Notes: generated by a model from the letters alone, not told the origin. 64,000 bases of DNA from Zoroaster sp. YZ-2022 (GCA_029582265.1 CM055823.1:12402560-12466559); one strand, 5' to 3'. Positions 22,130-34,554 are shown, counted from the first letter of the stretch. Translations and numbers: made by a program.

Positions 22130-22400
22130 AAACCTACCTGTCAATCACTTTAACTGACAAGTTGGTTCCAAGCCAGTTGACGCCTGTGCAAGAAGCTCTT
22201 TGTGCGCCTAGCTAGGGAGTTTGTAATGAGGGATTAGTAGCTGTTCACGGATTAAGCCGATTAGCTCTGAAGAGTTGTTTAATACACACAATAATGTCTG
22301 ACAAACCATGGAGGAAGAATGGACAAACCATGGAGGTAAAAATAGATCCATGGACAAACTGATCATATGGTCTCAATAATGCGGATTAATGGACAAGCTT
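22130..22400. promoter_or_regulatory. Homeodomain-site cluster, candidate FoxQ2 enhancer
   Basis: GGATTA (Otx/Gsc/K50-type) cores at 22231-22236, 22249-22254 and 22383-22388 plus GATTA at 22259-22263, next to CTGTCAATCA (PBX/MEIS/TGIF-type) at about 22138, 3 kb upstream of FoxQ2. GC content is above the flanks and no repeat was recognised in 22130-22290. Function is inferred from site clustering and position. Confidence 0.4.
22138..22185 (-). other. Exon-like segment (possible 5' exon)
   Basis: The minus strand reads tcttgcacag, then GCGTCAACTGGCTTGG...GTGATTGACAG, then gtaggt, i.e. a good acceptor and a very good donor about 46 bp apart. Joined to a possible acceptor at 19205 before the FoxQ2 ATG it would be untranslated. 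It overlaps the homeodomain cluster, so it may be regulatory DNA instead. Confidence 0.2.
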
Positions 22401-23281
22401 GGTGTGAAGCAAGTATGGAAGGAAAGCATATCAATATAGTCGCATTCTGAGGAATGCAAAAATCAGTCCTCATTTAAAGCTGTATAACTAGCGGTAATCT
22501 CGAAAAACATCAATAATCACAGTTTGACATGAAACTAAAATGGGGTCAAGCATTCATTAAAATATTTCTGTTTATCGTTTTAATTAAAAATTGTGAAATA
22601 ATTTCCAAAATTAGTTTCTGTCATCCGAATGGCAGAAATTCCACGATGGAATGACTACAAACAATTTGAATGCATTTTCATTAATTTCTCTATTACCGAA
22701 ACATTGAAATAATCTGAAACTTTTACAAGTTTTGTTTTATATAAACATCGTGATTCATATAAAATACCAAGAGTGTATACTGTTTAATTAAAGTACAAAT
22801 ATTCATATTTCCCTTTTCCAAAAAATGAAGTCAAATGGTTACTAATAACCGATGGAATGAACCTCACATAAAGGTAATATATAATATCATGAGAAAGTAT
22901 TTTGTCTGAAGTGGTCATCTTGGAGAAAACATGAATTGTTTAGTAGAATTTTAAAAAGGTGCCGGACCGCATTTTTCATAAAAAACTGTAACAGATTTTT
23001 GTTTTTCTCCCCTATCGTGATGAAATATTTGCAGGTTAGTTTTAATTATTTATTATATAATGTTGATTGACATCTACTCTTTAACCTTATGTTTTATTTG
23101 AGTGGAAAGACCGTAGGCCCGCAGATATAATCCCTCCGGAAGAAAACCACACCAAAAACGAGAGCTTACTTTCAACGATTTTCTGAAAAATCTCCCTCCG
23201 CTTGACAGTAACACAGGATCACTTTTTTCACGGGTTTGTTTGTCCATGGAGGAAGTCTGTTTTCTTCCTCCATGGTTTGTC
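22300..23281. repeat. Perfect 20-bp inverted repeat about 1 kb apart
   Basis: GACAAACCATGGAGGAAGAA at 22300-22319 is exactly inverted at 23262-23281. Each end carries a second nearby copy of the CCATGGAGG core. They may be the ends of a DNA element whose interior (22440-22880) holds dispersed-repeat sequence such as CTCGAAAAACATCAATAATC. Confidence 0.4.
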
Positions 23282-23695
23282 CAAATTCCTCAAAATGGGA
23301 ACCCATTAAATCTACAGTCATGATTTTGGGTCATATTGTCTAAAATCATCACTCGCATAGTCCTCATAAAAATTTTTTTCACAGAAAATGGTTAAGCCAA
23401 TACAAATTATTCCTGAGGCTCGGCGCAGTGGGCACACAAGCTAAATGGATAACTAGAAATACGTGGACCCTCTTCCTCGAACAAGAACAAGATACTCAAA
23501 GACAAGAATGAAGACGCATCTTCTGGGAATCATTCTATAATCGAGGCAAGTCTGGCGCCAGCCCCCACCGGCCACCCTGTAACAAGCCCCCCCCCCCCAC
23601 CTCTTGAAACTGTCAATCTCCGGTGTATCACCAAACAACACAATACACTCCATAGGGTGCAATCAACCTGCTCTCAAATGGTGCTGTGCATAGTA

Positions 23696-26600
23696 TGAGG
23701 AGCCGCATGTGACTAAATTACCACTTATAAATATATAGGCCTATGACTAAACTAAATATTTAAGAACAAAGTCATATATCTATGTACATAGTCATATATA
23801 AAGGACAAAAACAAATATATAAAGGACCAAAACAAATATATAAAGAGCAAAACAAATATATAAAGGATCAAAACAAATATATAAAGGACCAAAAACAAAT
23901 ATATAAAGGATCAAAACAAATATATAAAGGATCAAAACAAATATATCAAGGACCAAAACAAATATATAAAGGACCAAAACAAATATATAAAAGACCAAAA
24001 CAAATATATAAAGGACTAAAAACAAATATATAAAGGACCAAAACAAATATATAAAGGACCAAAACAAATATATAAAGGACTAAAAACAAATATATAAAGG
24101 ACCAAAACAAATATATAAAGGACCAAAAACAAATATATAAAGGACCAAAACAAATATATAAAGGACCAAAACAAATATATAAAGGACCAAAACAAATATA
24201 TAAAGGACCAAAACAAATATATAAAGGACCAAAAACAAATATATAAAGGACCGAAACAAATATATAAAGGACCAAAAATAAATATATGAAGGACCAAAAC
24301 AAATATATAAAGGACCAAAAACAATTATATAAAGGACCAAAAATAAATATATAAAGGACCAAAACAAATATATAAAGGACCAAAAACAAATATATAAAGG
24401 ACCAAAAACAAATATATAAAGGACCAAAACAAATATATAAAGGACCAAAACAAATATATAAAGGACCAAAACAAATATTTAAAGGACCAAAACAAATATA
24501 TAAAGTACCAAAAATAAATATATAAAGGACCAAAACAAATATATAAAGGACCAAAACAAATATATAAAGGACCAAAACAAATATATAAAGGACCAAAAAC
24601 AAATATATAAAGGACCAAAACAAATATATAAAGGACCAAAAACAAATATATAAAGGACCAAAACAAATATATAAAGGACCAAAAACAAATATATAAAGGA
24701 CCAAAACAAATATATAAAGGACCAAAAACAAATATATAAAGGACCAAAACAAATATATAAAGGACCAAAACAAATATATAAAGGACCAAAACAAATATAT
24801 AAAGGACCAAAACAAATATATAAAGGACCAAAACAAATATATAACGGACCAAAACAAATATATAAAGGACCAAAACAAATATATAAAGGACCAAAACAAA
24901 TATATAAAGGACCAAAACAAATATATAAAGGACCAACACAAATATATAAAGGACCAAAACAAATATATAAAGGACCAAAACAAATATATAAAGGACCAAA
25001 ACAAATATATAAAGGACCAAAAACAAATATATAAAGGACCAAAAACAAATATATAAAGGACCAAAACAAATATATCAGTCTTTCACTGTGCCCTCTGTCA
25101 GAATATATAATGGCAGTGACGTCAATGTTGAAGACGTCGAAGTTTTATATTGAAGACGTCAGCCGTAGATTGGTCCGAACTTCGAGAACGAAGATCGAGC
25201 CGATTTCCGGGCTCAGCACTAAATTTTGTACTGGCCGGAAATTGAGCCCAATTTTTGTGCTCCATCATCGTCGACGTTCCGACCATACTATCGATCATGC
25301 ATTGAAGCTAGCACTGATCTCTATATTAACTTACTATAAAGATCAGTGCATGGAAGCTGCACTTAGTATAAATGACAAACTTTTTCAGCAATTGTCATCG
25401 AGTTATATATATATAACTCTATGGCAATTATAATCGTCCATGTACGTAATTCGCCGCACTCGTGAAATGACGCACTTACCTTTGGCTTAGCATTTGTCAG
25501 AAAACTTACAAAACTATGGCGTATTACTGGTTGCATAAACTTATCTAAGTCATGCTTGTCACAAAAATAAAAATCATAGTGAAATTGTATGATTTACTGG
25601 AAAGTTAGTGCTTGTGAAAGTGGCCGGAAAAGTTGTTTAACCACTGATTTTACGAGATACAAATATTAAGGGATGTATGACCTCAATTTTTTCATGAACA
25701 TCTGTGATTTTATTGTTCTATGCTGTCAACGAGCTGTTGATGTTTTAAAAGAAATACCGTCCTGATCCTCAAAATGGACATATTCTTCGTCAGTATAGTG
25801 GAAATTTATTGATAAAATGAAACATTAATATCATGGTTATGAAAAGAAATCTTTTATTTGACAAAATGTTAAAAGCACTTTTTGCAAAATTTTTAACCAT
25901 CTTCCATTTTATTGGTCTTTCAAGAATATTGATTAAAAGTTTTGAGAGCTTTTCCAAATTATACCATTTTATTTAAAAAAAAAAAAAATAATAATAATAT
26001 TTTCAAGATTAAAAACAATTTTACAACCATCTGGAATAAGATGAAACATGATTCAATTTTTTCTGTACATTTTCTGTGCCCCCATAAACTTTAACAGTTT
26101 GGGGGTGAGTCGTTATACCAACATCAATTTTTTGATGACTACAATTCTCTGCGCGTCTCAAAAACGGCTCAAGACGTCCACGCGTATGATCATGCATTGA
26201 AATTCAGCATTTTACAAGACTGAGAATCCTTCACTGAAACAAACTGAAACACCAAACTTCTAATTTCATTTGTAAGTAACTGTCCAATTGATGATATAAC
26301 CTTAGGTGCGTCATTTAGGGTAAATTGAGGATAAGTTATGTAGATGACACTGAAAGACATCTGCACGCCAATAATTTATCGAACTTAATAAAAGACGTCT
26401 CGAAGATTGTCTTGTTGTACTAGAAGTTTTGTATTCTAACTCGGAGGCAGTGGCTTACTAAGAGGAAGTGAATTCTAGAATATCTCACATTTTGCATCGG
26501 GTGCAAGAACTTTGAGCCATCAACAGATTCATATTGAAGATAACGTTAATCTCTCAGTTATTTGTTGTCCGGTAATACAAAGCAGTGCTCCAGGCCGACC

Positions 26601-27086
26601 CCAGTTAGATCTAACCCAGGATGTGTTAGACAACCTGTTTTTATATCCACCCTTCGTGGATTGTTGTGTCAAGACTCAATAATAAAATGTAGACATTGAA
26701 AATTAAAAATGAATGACGAAGATGAAAACTTATTTGAAAATTGCTTACTAACATGAGAACATGTTGACCTTCAGAAATGTGATCAGCATAGCATGCGTTC
26801 ATACCGGAATGCCTGCTGCTGATCAGTCTAGTAGTCAAACATGTATAAACAAGGTACCAGAATACGGCTGACGTCTTTATGTGAAACTTACGTCTTCAAT
26901 AATTATATAAAACTTCGACGTCTGCAATATTGACGTCACGTCAATTATATATACTGAGGGCGCTTTGCAAGACTTATATATTTGTTTTGGGATTTGCCCT
27001 TAAATAAATATTATATTAAATATCTTAAATATTTAGTTTAATCATATATATTTATAAGGGGTAGTTTAGTCACATAGGGCTCCTCA
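23696..27086. mobile_element. Long inverted-repeat DNA element containing a satellite in its left arm
   Basis: Left end TGAGGAGCCGCATGTGACTA (23696) matches the reverse complement of the right end, TGAGGAGCCCTATGTGACTA (ending 27086). Both are flanked by TA, suggesting a TA target duplication. Inverted similarity continues: CTTATAAATATATAGG..., ACTAAACTAAATATTTAAGA, AAAACAAATATAT, then across the array with AGTCTT-CA...GCCCTC, GACGTCAAT, GACGTCGAAGTTTTATAT and GACGTCAGCCGTA (25075-25165 versus about 26865-26985). In the right arm AAAACAAATATATA occurs once; in the left arm it is about 60 tandem units (23793-25075). The interior has no recognisable transposase. It holds a palindrome around 25388-25430 (GAGTTATATATATATAACTC core). 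Confidence 0.75.
23793..25075. repeat. 21/22-bp satellite array, about 60 copies
   Basis: The unit AAACAAATATATAAAGGACC plus one or two A residues gives 21- and 22-bp variants. Minus-strand open frames up to 372 codons (FWSFIYL / FGPLYIC heptads) arise from the 21-bp period and are not genes. Confidence 0.97.
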
Positions 27087-27089
27087 TAG

Positions 27090-28960
27090 CTAGCTCAGCA
27101 ATCGGAAGTTGCATTGTTGTGACTTGTCAAATTCAACATTGACTAACGCACTGCGGGTGATTATTGTTGTATTGTGTTCTGGTAAGCGAGCGATTTGTTT
27201 TGGATTTAAGAAAGATTGAGGAATAAAGTGGTTAAGAAAGAAATAAATCAATGTGTTTAATGACATTGGGTACATTTTGAAATAGACATGTTGGAAGAAT
27301 GGATTTGGTATAAAGCTTTTCATTGCAAAGGATTTAGTATGGTTGCTCTCTAAAGGACATCGTTTGACGTCAACATTCATGACGTCGCAAAACAAGTCGA
27401 AAAATTCGACAGGGGCTGATTCAGAAATTCAGGGTGGGGGGGGGAGGGGGGACACTTACAAAAAGCGTTTGAAATCTAAGACGTTCTCCTTTCCTATGTC
27501 CTAAATTTTGACATGAACGATATTTTGTGTGCCCCGTCTCCGACTAACAGCAACACTGTGCACATTTTGAATTGTAATTGTGCTGGGTCAAGTGCCATTT
27601 CCCCCAAGGATCCACGATCACGGTTTAACGTCAACTGTGCGACAATATTATTGTGAGATGTGACGTATATTTAGTTTTGACTTCAAATTACGTCAGCGTC
27701 ACCAAATAGGTGGTTTTGAATTGGTATTCGGTTATTTTGAATCGTACATTCATTTCATCAGCCCACTAGTTCAGTTCAAGAAATCTAACAGAGGCTCAAA
27801 TCCTGAGGGAATAATTTAAAGTGTCTATGAAATTGAAATTTGTTTTACTTTAAACATATTATTCACAAATCTATATCCATGTTGACATTAATTTTCATCC
27901 TTTTATTTGGCAATTTGTGGGTGTTTTTTAAAAGACTTTTTGGTCACGAGTAAATAATTTTCATGAATAAATGTCACTGCTGGATCAGATGCAACATGGA
28001 TGATTTATACAAATTAAAACAGCATACTCAATCTTCACTTTACGTCAATACTTCCCATGTGTATCTACATGAAATAAAGGCTCTTTAAAACCCTGCGACA
28101 TGCCATGGCGCTATTTTTGTTAGTAGGTTTGTAAACAAAATTTAATTACTCCGTTGATTCTCACCCCAAATTTCTCAAATTCCGTAAGTTCACTCTTGAA
28201 GTATACCCAAATAGCATGGTTAATTCCCATTAGCCTGCTTTGAACCATTGACCCAAAAAACCCTACTGCAAAAAGCATGGTCCCATAGGACCGTGTACAA
28301 ATCCTGCATGGTCCCAGGACCGTGTACAAATCCTAATCCCATCTGTCAACACAAGGCCATTGACTTCGGCTCCTAGGCGGCTTATCAAAAGCTATCAGTT
28401 ACCCACTATGGTGTGCCAGAACATGATTCCAGACATGCTGGAGCCATCAGCCAGAGGATGAGAGATGTTTATTCCTATAACTGCTATGGGTACACATAAT
28501 AGGGTATATTTTATGTCGATTTGGGGTAGGGGAAAAAGCGTTATCAGAACTAAAATAAACATCAACCTAAAGGGCCCTTACATTTTTGTGTGTGCTTCAA
28601 ATTGTTGTCTAGGGTCTAGAGGACCTCTAGGCATCAGTTAAAACCATTGGGAGTTGGTAGTGTTCAACACAACAGAAGTTATAGCGCCCCTTCACACCTA
28701 CTAAAAAATTTAGCGCGATGCAACCGCGCTGTTCGTATAAGTGTCATGGCACGTCGCAGTTAAATAAAAAATATAATTAAGAGAGTGTGATGACCATTGC
28801 AATCACCCAAAATATGTGCCCACTTGTTAAACAAATCATTATGTAATAGTTTCGTATCAGTTCTCTGTAACCATAAAAAAAAAATTAAAACATTGTATAA
28901 TTCTTCATGATATTACGATTACATAGGCCTACATGTCTCATATTGCAGAGGATGTAACCC
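27090..28960. other. Intergenic, no gene seen
   Basis: AT-rich with a G-run at 27424-27452. A direct duplication of GGACCGTGTACAAATCCT occurs near 28289 and 28318. Short open frames here have no recognisable similarity. Confidence 0.4.
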
Positions 28961-29519
28961 TCACGCTTCCCATGCCCATAGGCGGGTCCTGGATCCCACA
29001 GTCTCTCTCTGTGTTCGTGCTGCGTGACCAGTCAGCGCGCAGCCTGTTGAAAAGCCGTTCCGTTTATTTTCCACGTATGCATGGTCGTTTGGTTCTGCAT
29101 ACGTAATGAGCTTAGACGTCCCATTTAAAAAAAAAAAATTAAAATATGAAGATGCCTTTATAAAACCAATAAAAGTGAATAACAATAGAAATAAAGATTC
29201 AAATTTACCTTCTAATTTATCTAATGGTTTTTTTGTATATTTTTTCGAGAGATTTTTGAACGAAAACAATGACGTTGATGTGAAGAAAAAAGGGTCAATG
29301 AAAAAGGCGTTTTTTTTTTACTTTTAACAATAGCCGGCAGAAACCACTTACGTATAGATATGTAAGTTAAGTATTCATCTTCCCTGGAAATGTGATAATA
29401 TGTCTTGATACTTTGCGAAACAGTCAAGAGCACTTAAAAAAATCCATAAGTCCAAGCCTCCAAAATCACGTTTAAATTTACACAATGGAGTCATATGCAT
29501 GGATCAGAGCGTGAATCTC

Positions 29520-29558
29520 ATTGGTCAATGCGTGGAGTGAGGGCACGTATTGACCAAT
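29520..29558. promoter_or_regulatory. Inverted CCAAT-box pair
   Basis: ATTGGTCAAT (29520-29529) and its exact inverse ATTGACCAAT (29549-29558), 19 bp apart, in a GC-richer patch with CACGTATT and ATGCAT words. Each contains an NF-Y type CCAAT core. No adjacent gene start was found. Confidence 0.35.
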
Positions 29559-29829
29559 CACATTTCACGAACGGTGAAGCTTAGGCCAGCGAAGCATATA
29601 ATGGTACCTAACGTACACATGAGTAACAGACTAAGACTGAAATCAGAAGAATTGTTACCAGACTATTTTTGTCAACATGATTTAAAGCGCGCATCGCCGT
29701 GAAATTAAAGGTTTCATAACATTTTAAGTGTTGGAAATCAGTCCATGAAGAAAGGAATGAACAATCCAGACAAGTGGGGGTGGGGAAGTCGAACTTAAAT
29801 TTGATTATGGGGAACATTCACAATCATTT

Positions 29830-31735
29830 AGCTGAAACTCTTATCTAAATAACTGTTTAAATACATGTAACGTTAGTTCTTATTTATTTTAAATTAGAGG
29901 AAATATTGACAACAATTAAATAGGCAGTTAAACAGGCACTGTTCTAATTTTTTCACGTTTTTGTTAATTTTATTGGTTCTTTTGATACATCCACAAACGT
30001 ATAGAAAACTAAACTTATAAATATATAACTTAGATGTTCTTCATATAAATAAAGGCAGTTGCATTAACACAAAAAGTAACTATAAAAACTAATGTTCCTT
30101 CATGATTCAAAATTAATTCACACAAACTGGAAATAAGTGTGTGCTTCATCTACAATAATCATGTTTTTCACCAATGTGGGTACGGAGCCCCTAAAGGGAC
30201 ATATGATGAAAACAAATTTACGTGCGAAGAAATAATTTGTGCCTATTATCATAACAATTAACTGCAAAAGTGTCATCACAAAATGAGATGGGCTACGTTA
30301 TTGAGAAAACTGTAACAATTAAAAAAAAAAAAAAAATTAGATTTTTTTTTTTTTTTTAAGTTGCCGTCCGGCAACCATTTGACGTTTTAACATTTCTGTT
30401 TTTTCTCTCGATGGCAGTACTTCAGACACAGTAATGTATCGGTATGGGTAATACTCGGTCCAACCATGGAGAAAGGAAACTCCATGGTCCAACCTTATAC
30501 CGGTACTGTAGTAAGCTTTCAGATACGAATTCGTTAATTTGATCGGTAAAACCAATAGGGCCTACTGTTGTATGCGGGAGGGGGGGGGGCAAGTTCAAGT
30601 CTCCCCCCCCCCAGTTTCCCCCAAATCACCAAGGACGGAGCCTCATCCCTAAACCAATGCCCCTGAGTAAAGACCATTAAGCACAAAATACACGCGCTTA
30701 GCATCTTGGCCTAGTCATGATGATTATCTTATTTAATCCCACATACCAGAATTCCACCGGTGTAAAGCCCGATGTCTTGCTAAGTTCATGTTTTCACTGC
30801 CAACCAGCAACATAATAGTACCTTCATTTCCATTGGAAATGAGTTTCCCCCTAAAATGTAAGCTTACCCCCACTTACCTCCAGCTTGTTGGAGTTGGCAC
30901 CGCCACTGGTTGTATGTTCCCTTCAAAACGGTCAAGAAATTAAATTAATGCTCAAAGCCAGCAGGAGTATGCAGTTTTTATAAAATTTTAATTCATCCAT
31001 ACCACACACTAGCCTAAATAATGTACCGGTATACAACCATGTTATTAAAGATTCAGCTTATTAATATTATCACTGTACCGTTAACCAGAAAAATAGTGAC
31101 AATGTAATCAGATTCATTTCAACGTGGACTTTTCTGTCTTCTGGAATGTCGGAAATCTTTTTGGAAGTTATTCCCCTTTTTGTCACTTAAACGATAACAT
31201 CTGTGACAGAACTTTTTCCAAGTTGTTAAATTGATATCATCGTCAACTTTACACCAAGTACCCGGTAAGTATCTTCATAATCCTATATACACTGACTTTA
31301 AAACGACAATTGAGTCAATTATATTTATCTTTTAACGCAAATCCTTCTAATAAACTAAAGATGCATCACGTGTAGGCCTATGTTTAATTATATTATACTA
31401 TAGTTTGACAAACTATTTTAATTTTTTTTATAAAAAAATAAATACAAATCAATGTGACATTAGACCAACACGCCAATACGCCAACATTATTACCCATAAA
31501 TTGAAGCCGTTTTGTTTCTGAGTTGGTTTCAAATCAGCGTTTACCTAAAGCTCTTTGTTTTTAACATTATTATTTGGAAACGTACGTTCATTTCAACCAT
31601 GTATATATTATATTAGACAACTAACCTATGAAAGTGTCATCACAATAAATGATTTTCTTGAGATGTTGAATGACCAAATAAACCGAACCAAATGTTTTAT
31701 TACGGTCTGAGAAAGTATCTTGCTTGGCGCCAAAT
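29830..31735. other. Intergenic, no gene seen
   Basis: AT-rich with A/T homopolymers near 30320-30358 and facing G10/C11 runs at about 30582-30612 that could pair. CCAGTGGCGGTGCCA on the minus strand near 30892-30907 resembles a hAT-type terminus; its partner end was not located. Confidence 0.3.
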
Positions 31736-31741
31736 AGTCAG

Positions 31742-31873
31742 ATGATGGCGCTGTTTGATTTATTCAACAGGCCGGAACAAAGGGCGGGTGAGGAAGAAAC
31801 AGCGGGTGGCCGGCGGGTGTGGCACACGCGACGTGTATGCCGCCACCCTCTCTCTAGTGGTCCACTACGATAA
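31742..31873 (+). CDS. Short CpG-rich ORF, unknown
   Basis: An ATG-ATG start opens a 43-codon frame beginning MMALFDLFNRPEQRAGEEET in a CpG-rich patch. It could be a first exon or chance. No donor can be chosen with confidence and no family is recognised. Overlapping frames on both strands are also open, typical of GC-rich DNA. Confidence 0.15.
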   Translation: MMALFDLFNRPEQRAGEEETAGGRRVWHTRRVCRHPLSSGPLR

Positions 31874-32953
31874 GCCGTTGGGGCCTGAATTGTTGTTAAC
31901 TCACTCGGCGTGTCCGGTGTTATACCAGCAAAAATTGACCGGCCCAACGGCATGGGACTGTGGTATGTGTTGCTGAGAGAATACAAAGTCATGACGTCAG
32001 TATTGAACGCCTCACGCGTTCTGTTTGATAATAAGAATATGGTTATAACGAAGGTTATTTCAGTAAGTGGTATACAGGATCATTTTGTTGATACAGAGGG
32101 TCGACAGAGCCAGTGGCTATTTTCGGAGGTGAAAATACATTTTTTAGATGGATTACATTTAACAATGACTCAAGAAAGGAGCAGTATTGCTTTGTATTCT
32201 TTTTGGACGGTGGCGACTTATAAATTCAACTTACTACATTTTTGTTTATGTATATATATATAATAGTAATAATCAAATGACACAGCTTTACATGAAATGG
32301 AGTTTGTTTTAGACCATAGTTCGCTGAAATTAATGTTAAAATGTGACAACATTCCTATAAGACAACAATGATGATTGCATGAACTCCGATCGATTCTCTT
32401 CTTTCCTCACACGAAACACGGAATAAGTCTAATTTGTTTTCATAAAGAAAAAGTATAATCCTAAAAAATAAAAATAATAAAAAACAAACCATAATCACTG
32501 TGTCCTGAATTCGCCCTCGGGTTTCTTCTTGTTCTACAAATGGGATTTGGTTTGCTATGGTGGTGGTCATTTGTCTTAAATCACTGAGGTCAAATTAACT
32601 AATTGAGCAAATAATTAAAATCAAATGATGTTTTACTCCTGATTAAAATAGTGTATTGGTCTTGGCCCAAACACATAACCTGGGGGTAACTTGGTAAGAT
32701 GTGGTTAAAAAACTTGCTTTGTAAAAAACCGCATGGATGGTACTCACGATCGCTTCATGTACCCTCAAGTTATTTGAGGAGTCTCGTCTCAAAAAATAAA
32801 TTCAATTTTCGTTCCATTAATTTTCAGTGTTTTGATGGAGTGCCCATCAAATTCGCATCGAGTCGTTCAATCAATCTAATTGCTGAATGAAAAATTTGGT
32901 ACAGACAAAATAACCATTGACCACGACCGGAGAGCTAGCGGGACAGCTGCGAG

Positions 32954-33106
32954 ATGCCCGCGGGAGGAAATTACGATTTCTACGGTCGGCTGGTGGAGTT
33001 CACGCCCGGTGAAGACGTCAGCGAACACGGACCAATTTACCATGATAAGATGAATTATATCTGTCTGAAGTGCTTTCGTTTTGGAAGCATAACATGTACA
33101 TTTTAA
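32954..33106 (+). CDS. Small ORF or first exon, unknown protein
   Basis: A 50-codon frame starts MPAGGNYDFYGRLVEFTPGE, continues DVSEHGPIYHDKMNYICLKC and stops at TAA 33104-33106. An in-frame TAG lies a few codons upstream, so the ATG is the natural start. Codon content is CpG-rich and the composition looks protein-like until about the CxxC-like ICLKC, after which it becomes AT-rich, as if the true exon ended near 33070. I do not recognise the family. It sits in a GC-richer island (32820-33060) with TCAATCAATCTAATTG, so conserved non-coding DNA is the alternative. Confidence 0.25.
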   Translation: MPAGGNYDFYGRLVEFTPGEDVSEHGPIYHDKMNYICLKCFRFGSITCTF

Positions 33107-33179
33107 AGTTAGTTTTTTCAAAAAATGGTAAATATCTTGGGAATAATGTTTGTCTTGGTTGGGACATAAATTATGATAG

Positions 33180-33720
33180 GCCTGGGCGAATCCAGGAATT
33201 GTTGAAGAACGGATCAAAATCTGGCGCGCAGCCCCGGTTTTGGAGAGGGGGGGGGGTCATTGAGCAAACCCCTTGGAAGCTACGCCTTGTTAGGCACTAT
33301 GGCGATCACAAATTTCTTCATGCCAATATAAACACAAAAGAGAGGGAAGCCTGGGGCCACCCGTGGATCCGCTCTTGGCAGAGTGTTTTCAGAATTATGT
33401 TAACACTTTTACATAGGCCTAATGTTCCACGAAACGAGAAAACCCACGTTGTCTCTTTTAACGGTCTCTATACGTTCTATGTACGTTTGCAAATAGGGGA
33501 GGGTACAGAAGCTGTTGCCTCACTCAAGCTGAAACTATCACGGGTTGGTTTACTATACATATCTGTTGATTCTTATAAATTGTGGATGAATTTAGGGACA
33601 TTTGACCATGCATACTTAAAGAAGTTGTCAGTTTTATCTGGAAGCATAACAAACTGGGTTGAAAGAGGATTATGGTTTCAAATATTTAAATTTTCCCTGA
33701 AGGGATCTCATTAATTTAAA
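33180..33720. other. Repeat-like sequence with G-run
   Basis: A 214-codon plus-strand frame covers 33070-33714 but shows no domain. GGGCGAATCCAGGAA and the G9 run near 33247-33256 resemble hAT-type MITE ends seen elsewhere in the window. Confidence 0.3.
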
Positions 33721-33979
33721 AAAATAAATTGAAAAATGAAATTGCTTGAATACGCAATGACACCGCATATGTTATTGACCAATGAGACAGATTGAAATAA
33801 CATTTTGAATTTTTATATGTTTTAATTTTTGTTTCTTTTAAAGAGAAACAAATGTAGTCAATAAACTCGTAGGGTCCATTGTGAGAAATAATTGTTGCGT
33901 GCCTTCCAACTCATCATTCAGTTCTCTTTGCAATATATGGCGTTCCATAGGTGTTCCATAAAAACAGAAAGATTCCTAA

Positions 33980-34458
33980 GGGTGCACCCCACTAAATAAA
34001 CTCTCATAGTAAACAGTGCTAAACACAAAATATTCAAAAATCATTAAAAAATACTTAGAAGTCCTACAGTTTTTAAAACCAAAAGAAAAATTTGATCGAT
34101 ATATAACCTTTTATTTTATTTTCAATTTATTGTGGATAGTCCAGGTTTCCAGGGAGTTATTCTCATCCCAATGAAAACCACCCTCTACAGTAGTGAAACT
34201 CCTACACTTAAATGCAGCCATTTTTGATAAAGGCCTTACGCTTGAAATCAAATTAGGACCACTTTTCAGGGCCTAGTGTGTCCAAAATACTCAAAGTTTG
34301 AAGTCAAGGACCCCAGGTTATGATATTGGACCATTTTTACACAATCCCACAAATGTATGGGCCTCAAATCTGTGTTTTTCAGGAAAAAATTGAGGACATA
34401 CACATTATGATAAACAGCTCGGCGCATGAATTTCTCACTATTTAGCGGGGTGCACCCC
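33980..34458. mobile_element. Harbinger-type MITE with TAA duplication, 479 bp
   Basis: TAA at 33977-33979 and 34459-34461 flank GGGTGCACCCCACTAAATA and its inverse (TATTTAGCGGGGTGCACCCC). A 3-bp TAA duplication fits PIF/Harbinger. No ORF. Confidence 0.65.
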
Positions 34459-34554
34459 TAATAAATCAACATACCCGTTATCATACCGAGGCCATCACGT
34501 TCCCTGTACGTAATAACGGTTGAGAGTGCTGGTTCTCATTACATGCGAACATGT

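Noticed and set aside
23792..25069. Membrane-protein-like frames FWSFIYLF/FGPLYIC up to 372 codons
   Set aside because: Translation of the 21-bp satellite; several frames open at once and no flanking coding sequence.
33070..33714. 214-codon plus-strand ORF
   Set aside because: No recognisable domain, crosses a G-run and MITE-like sequence, composition like non-coding DNA.
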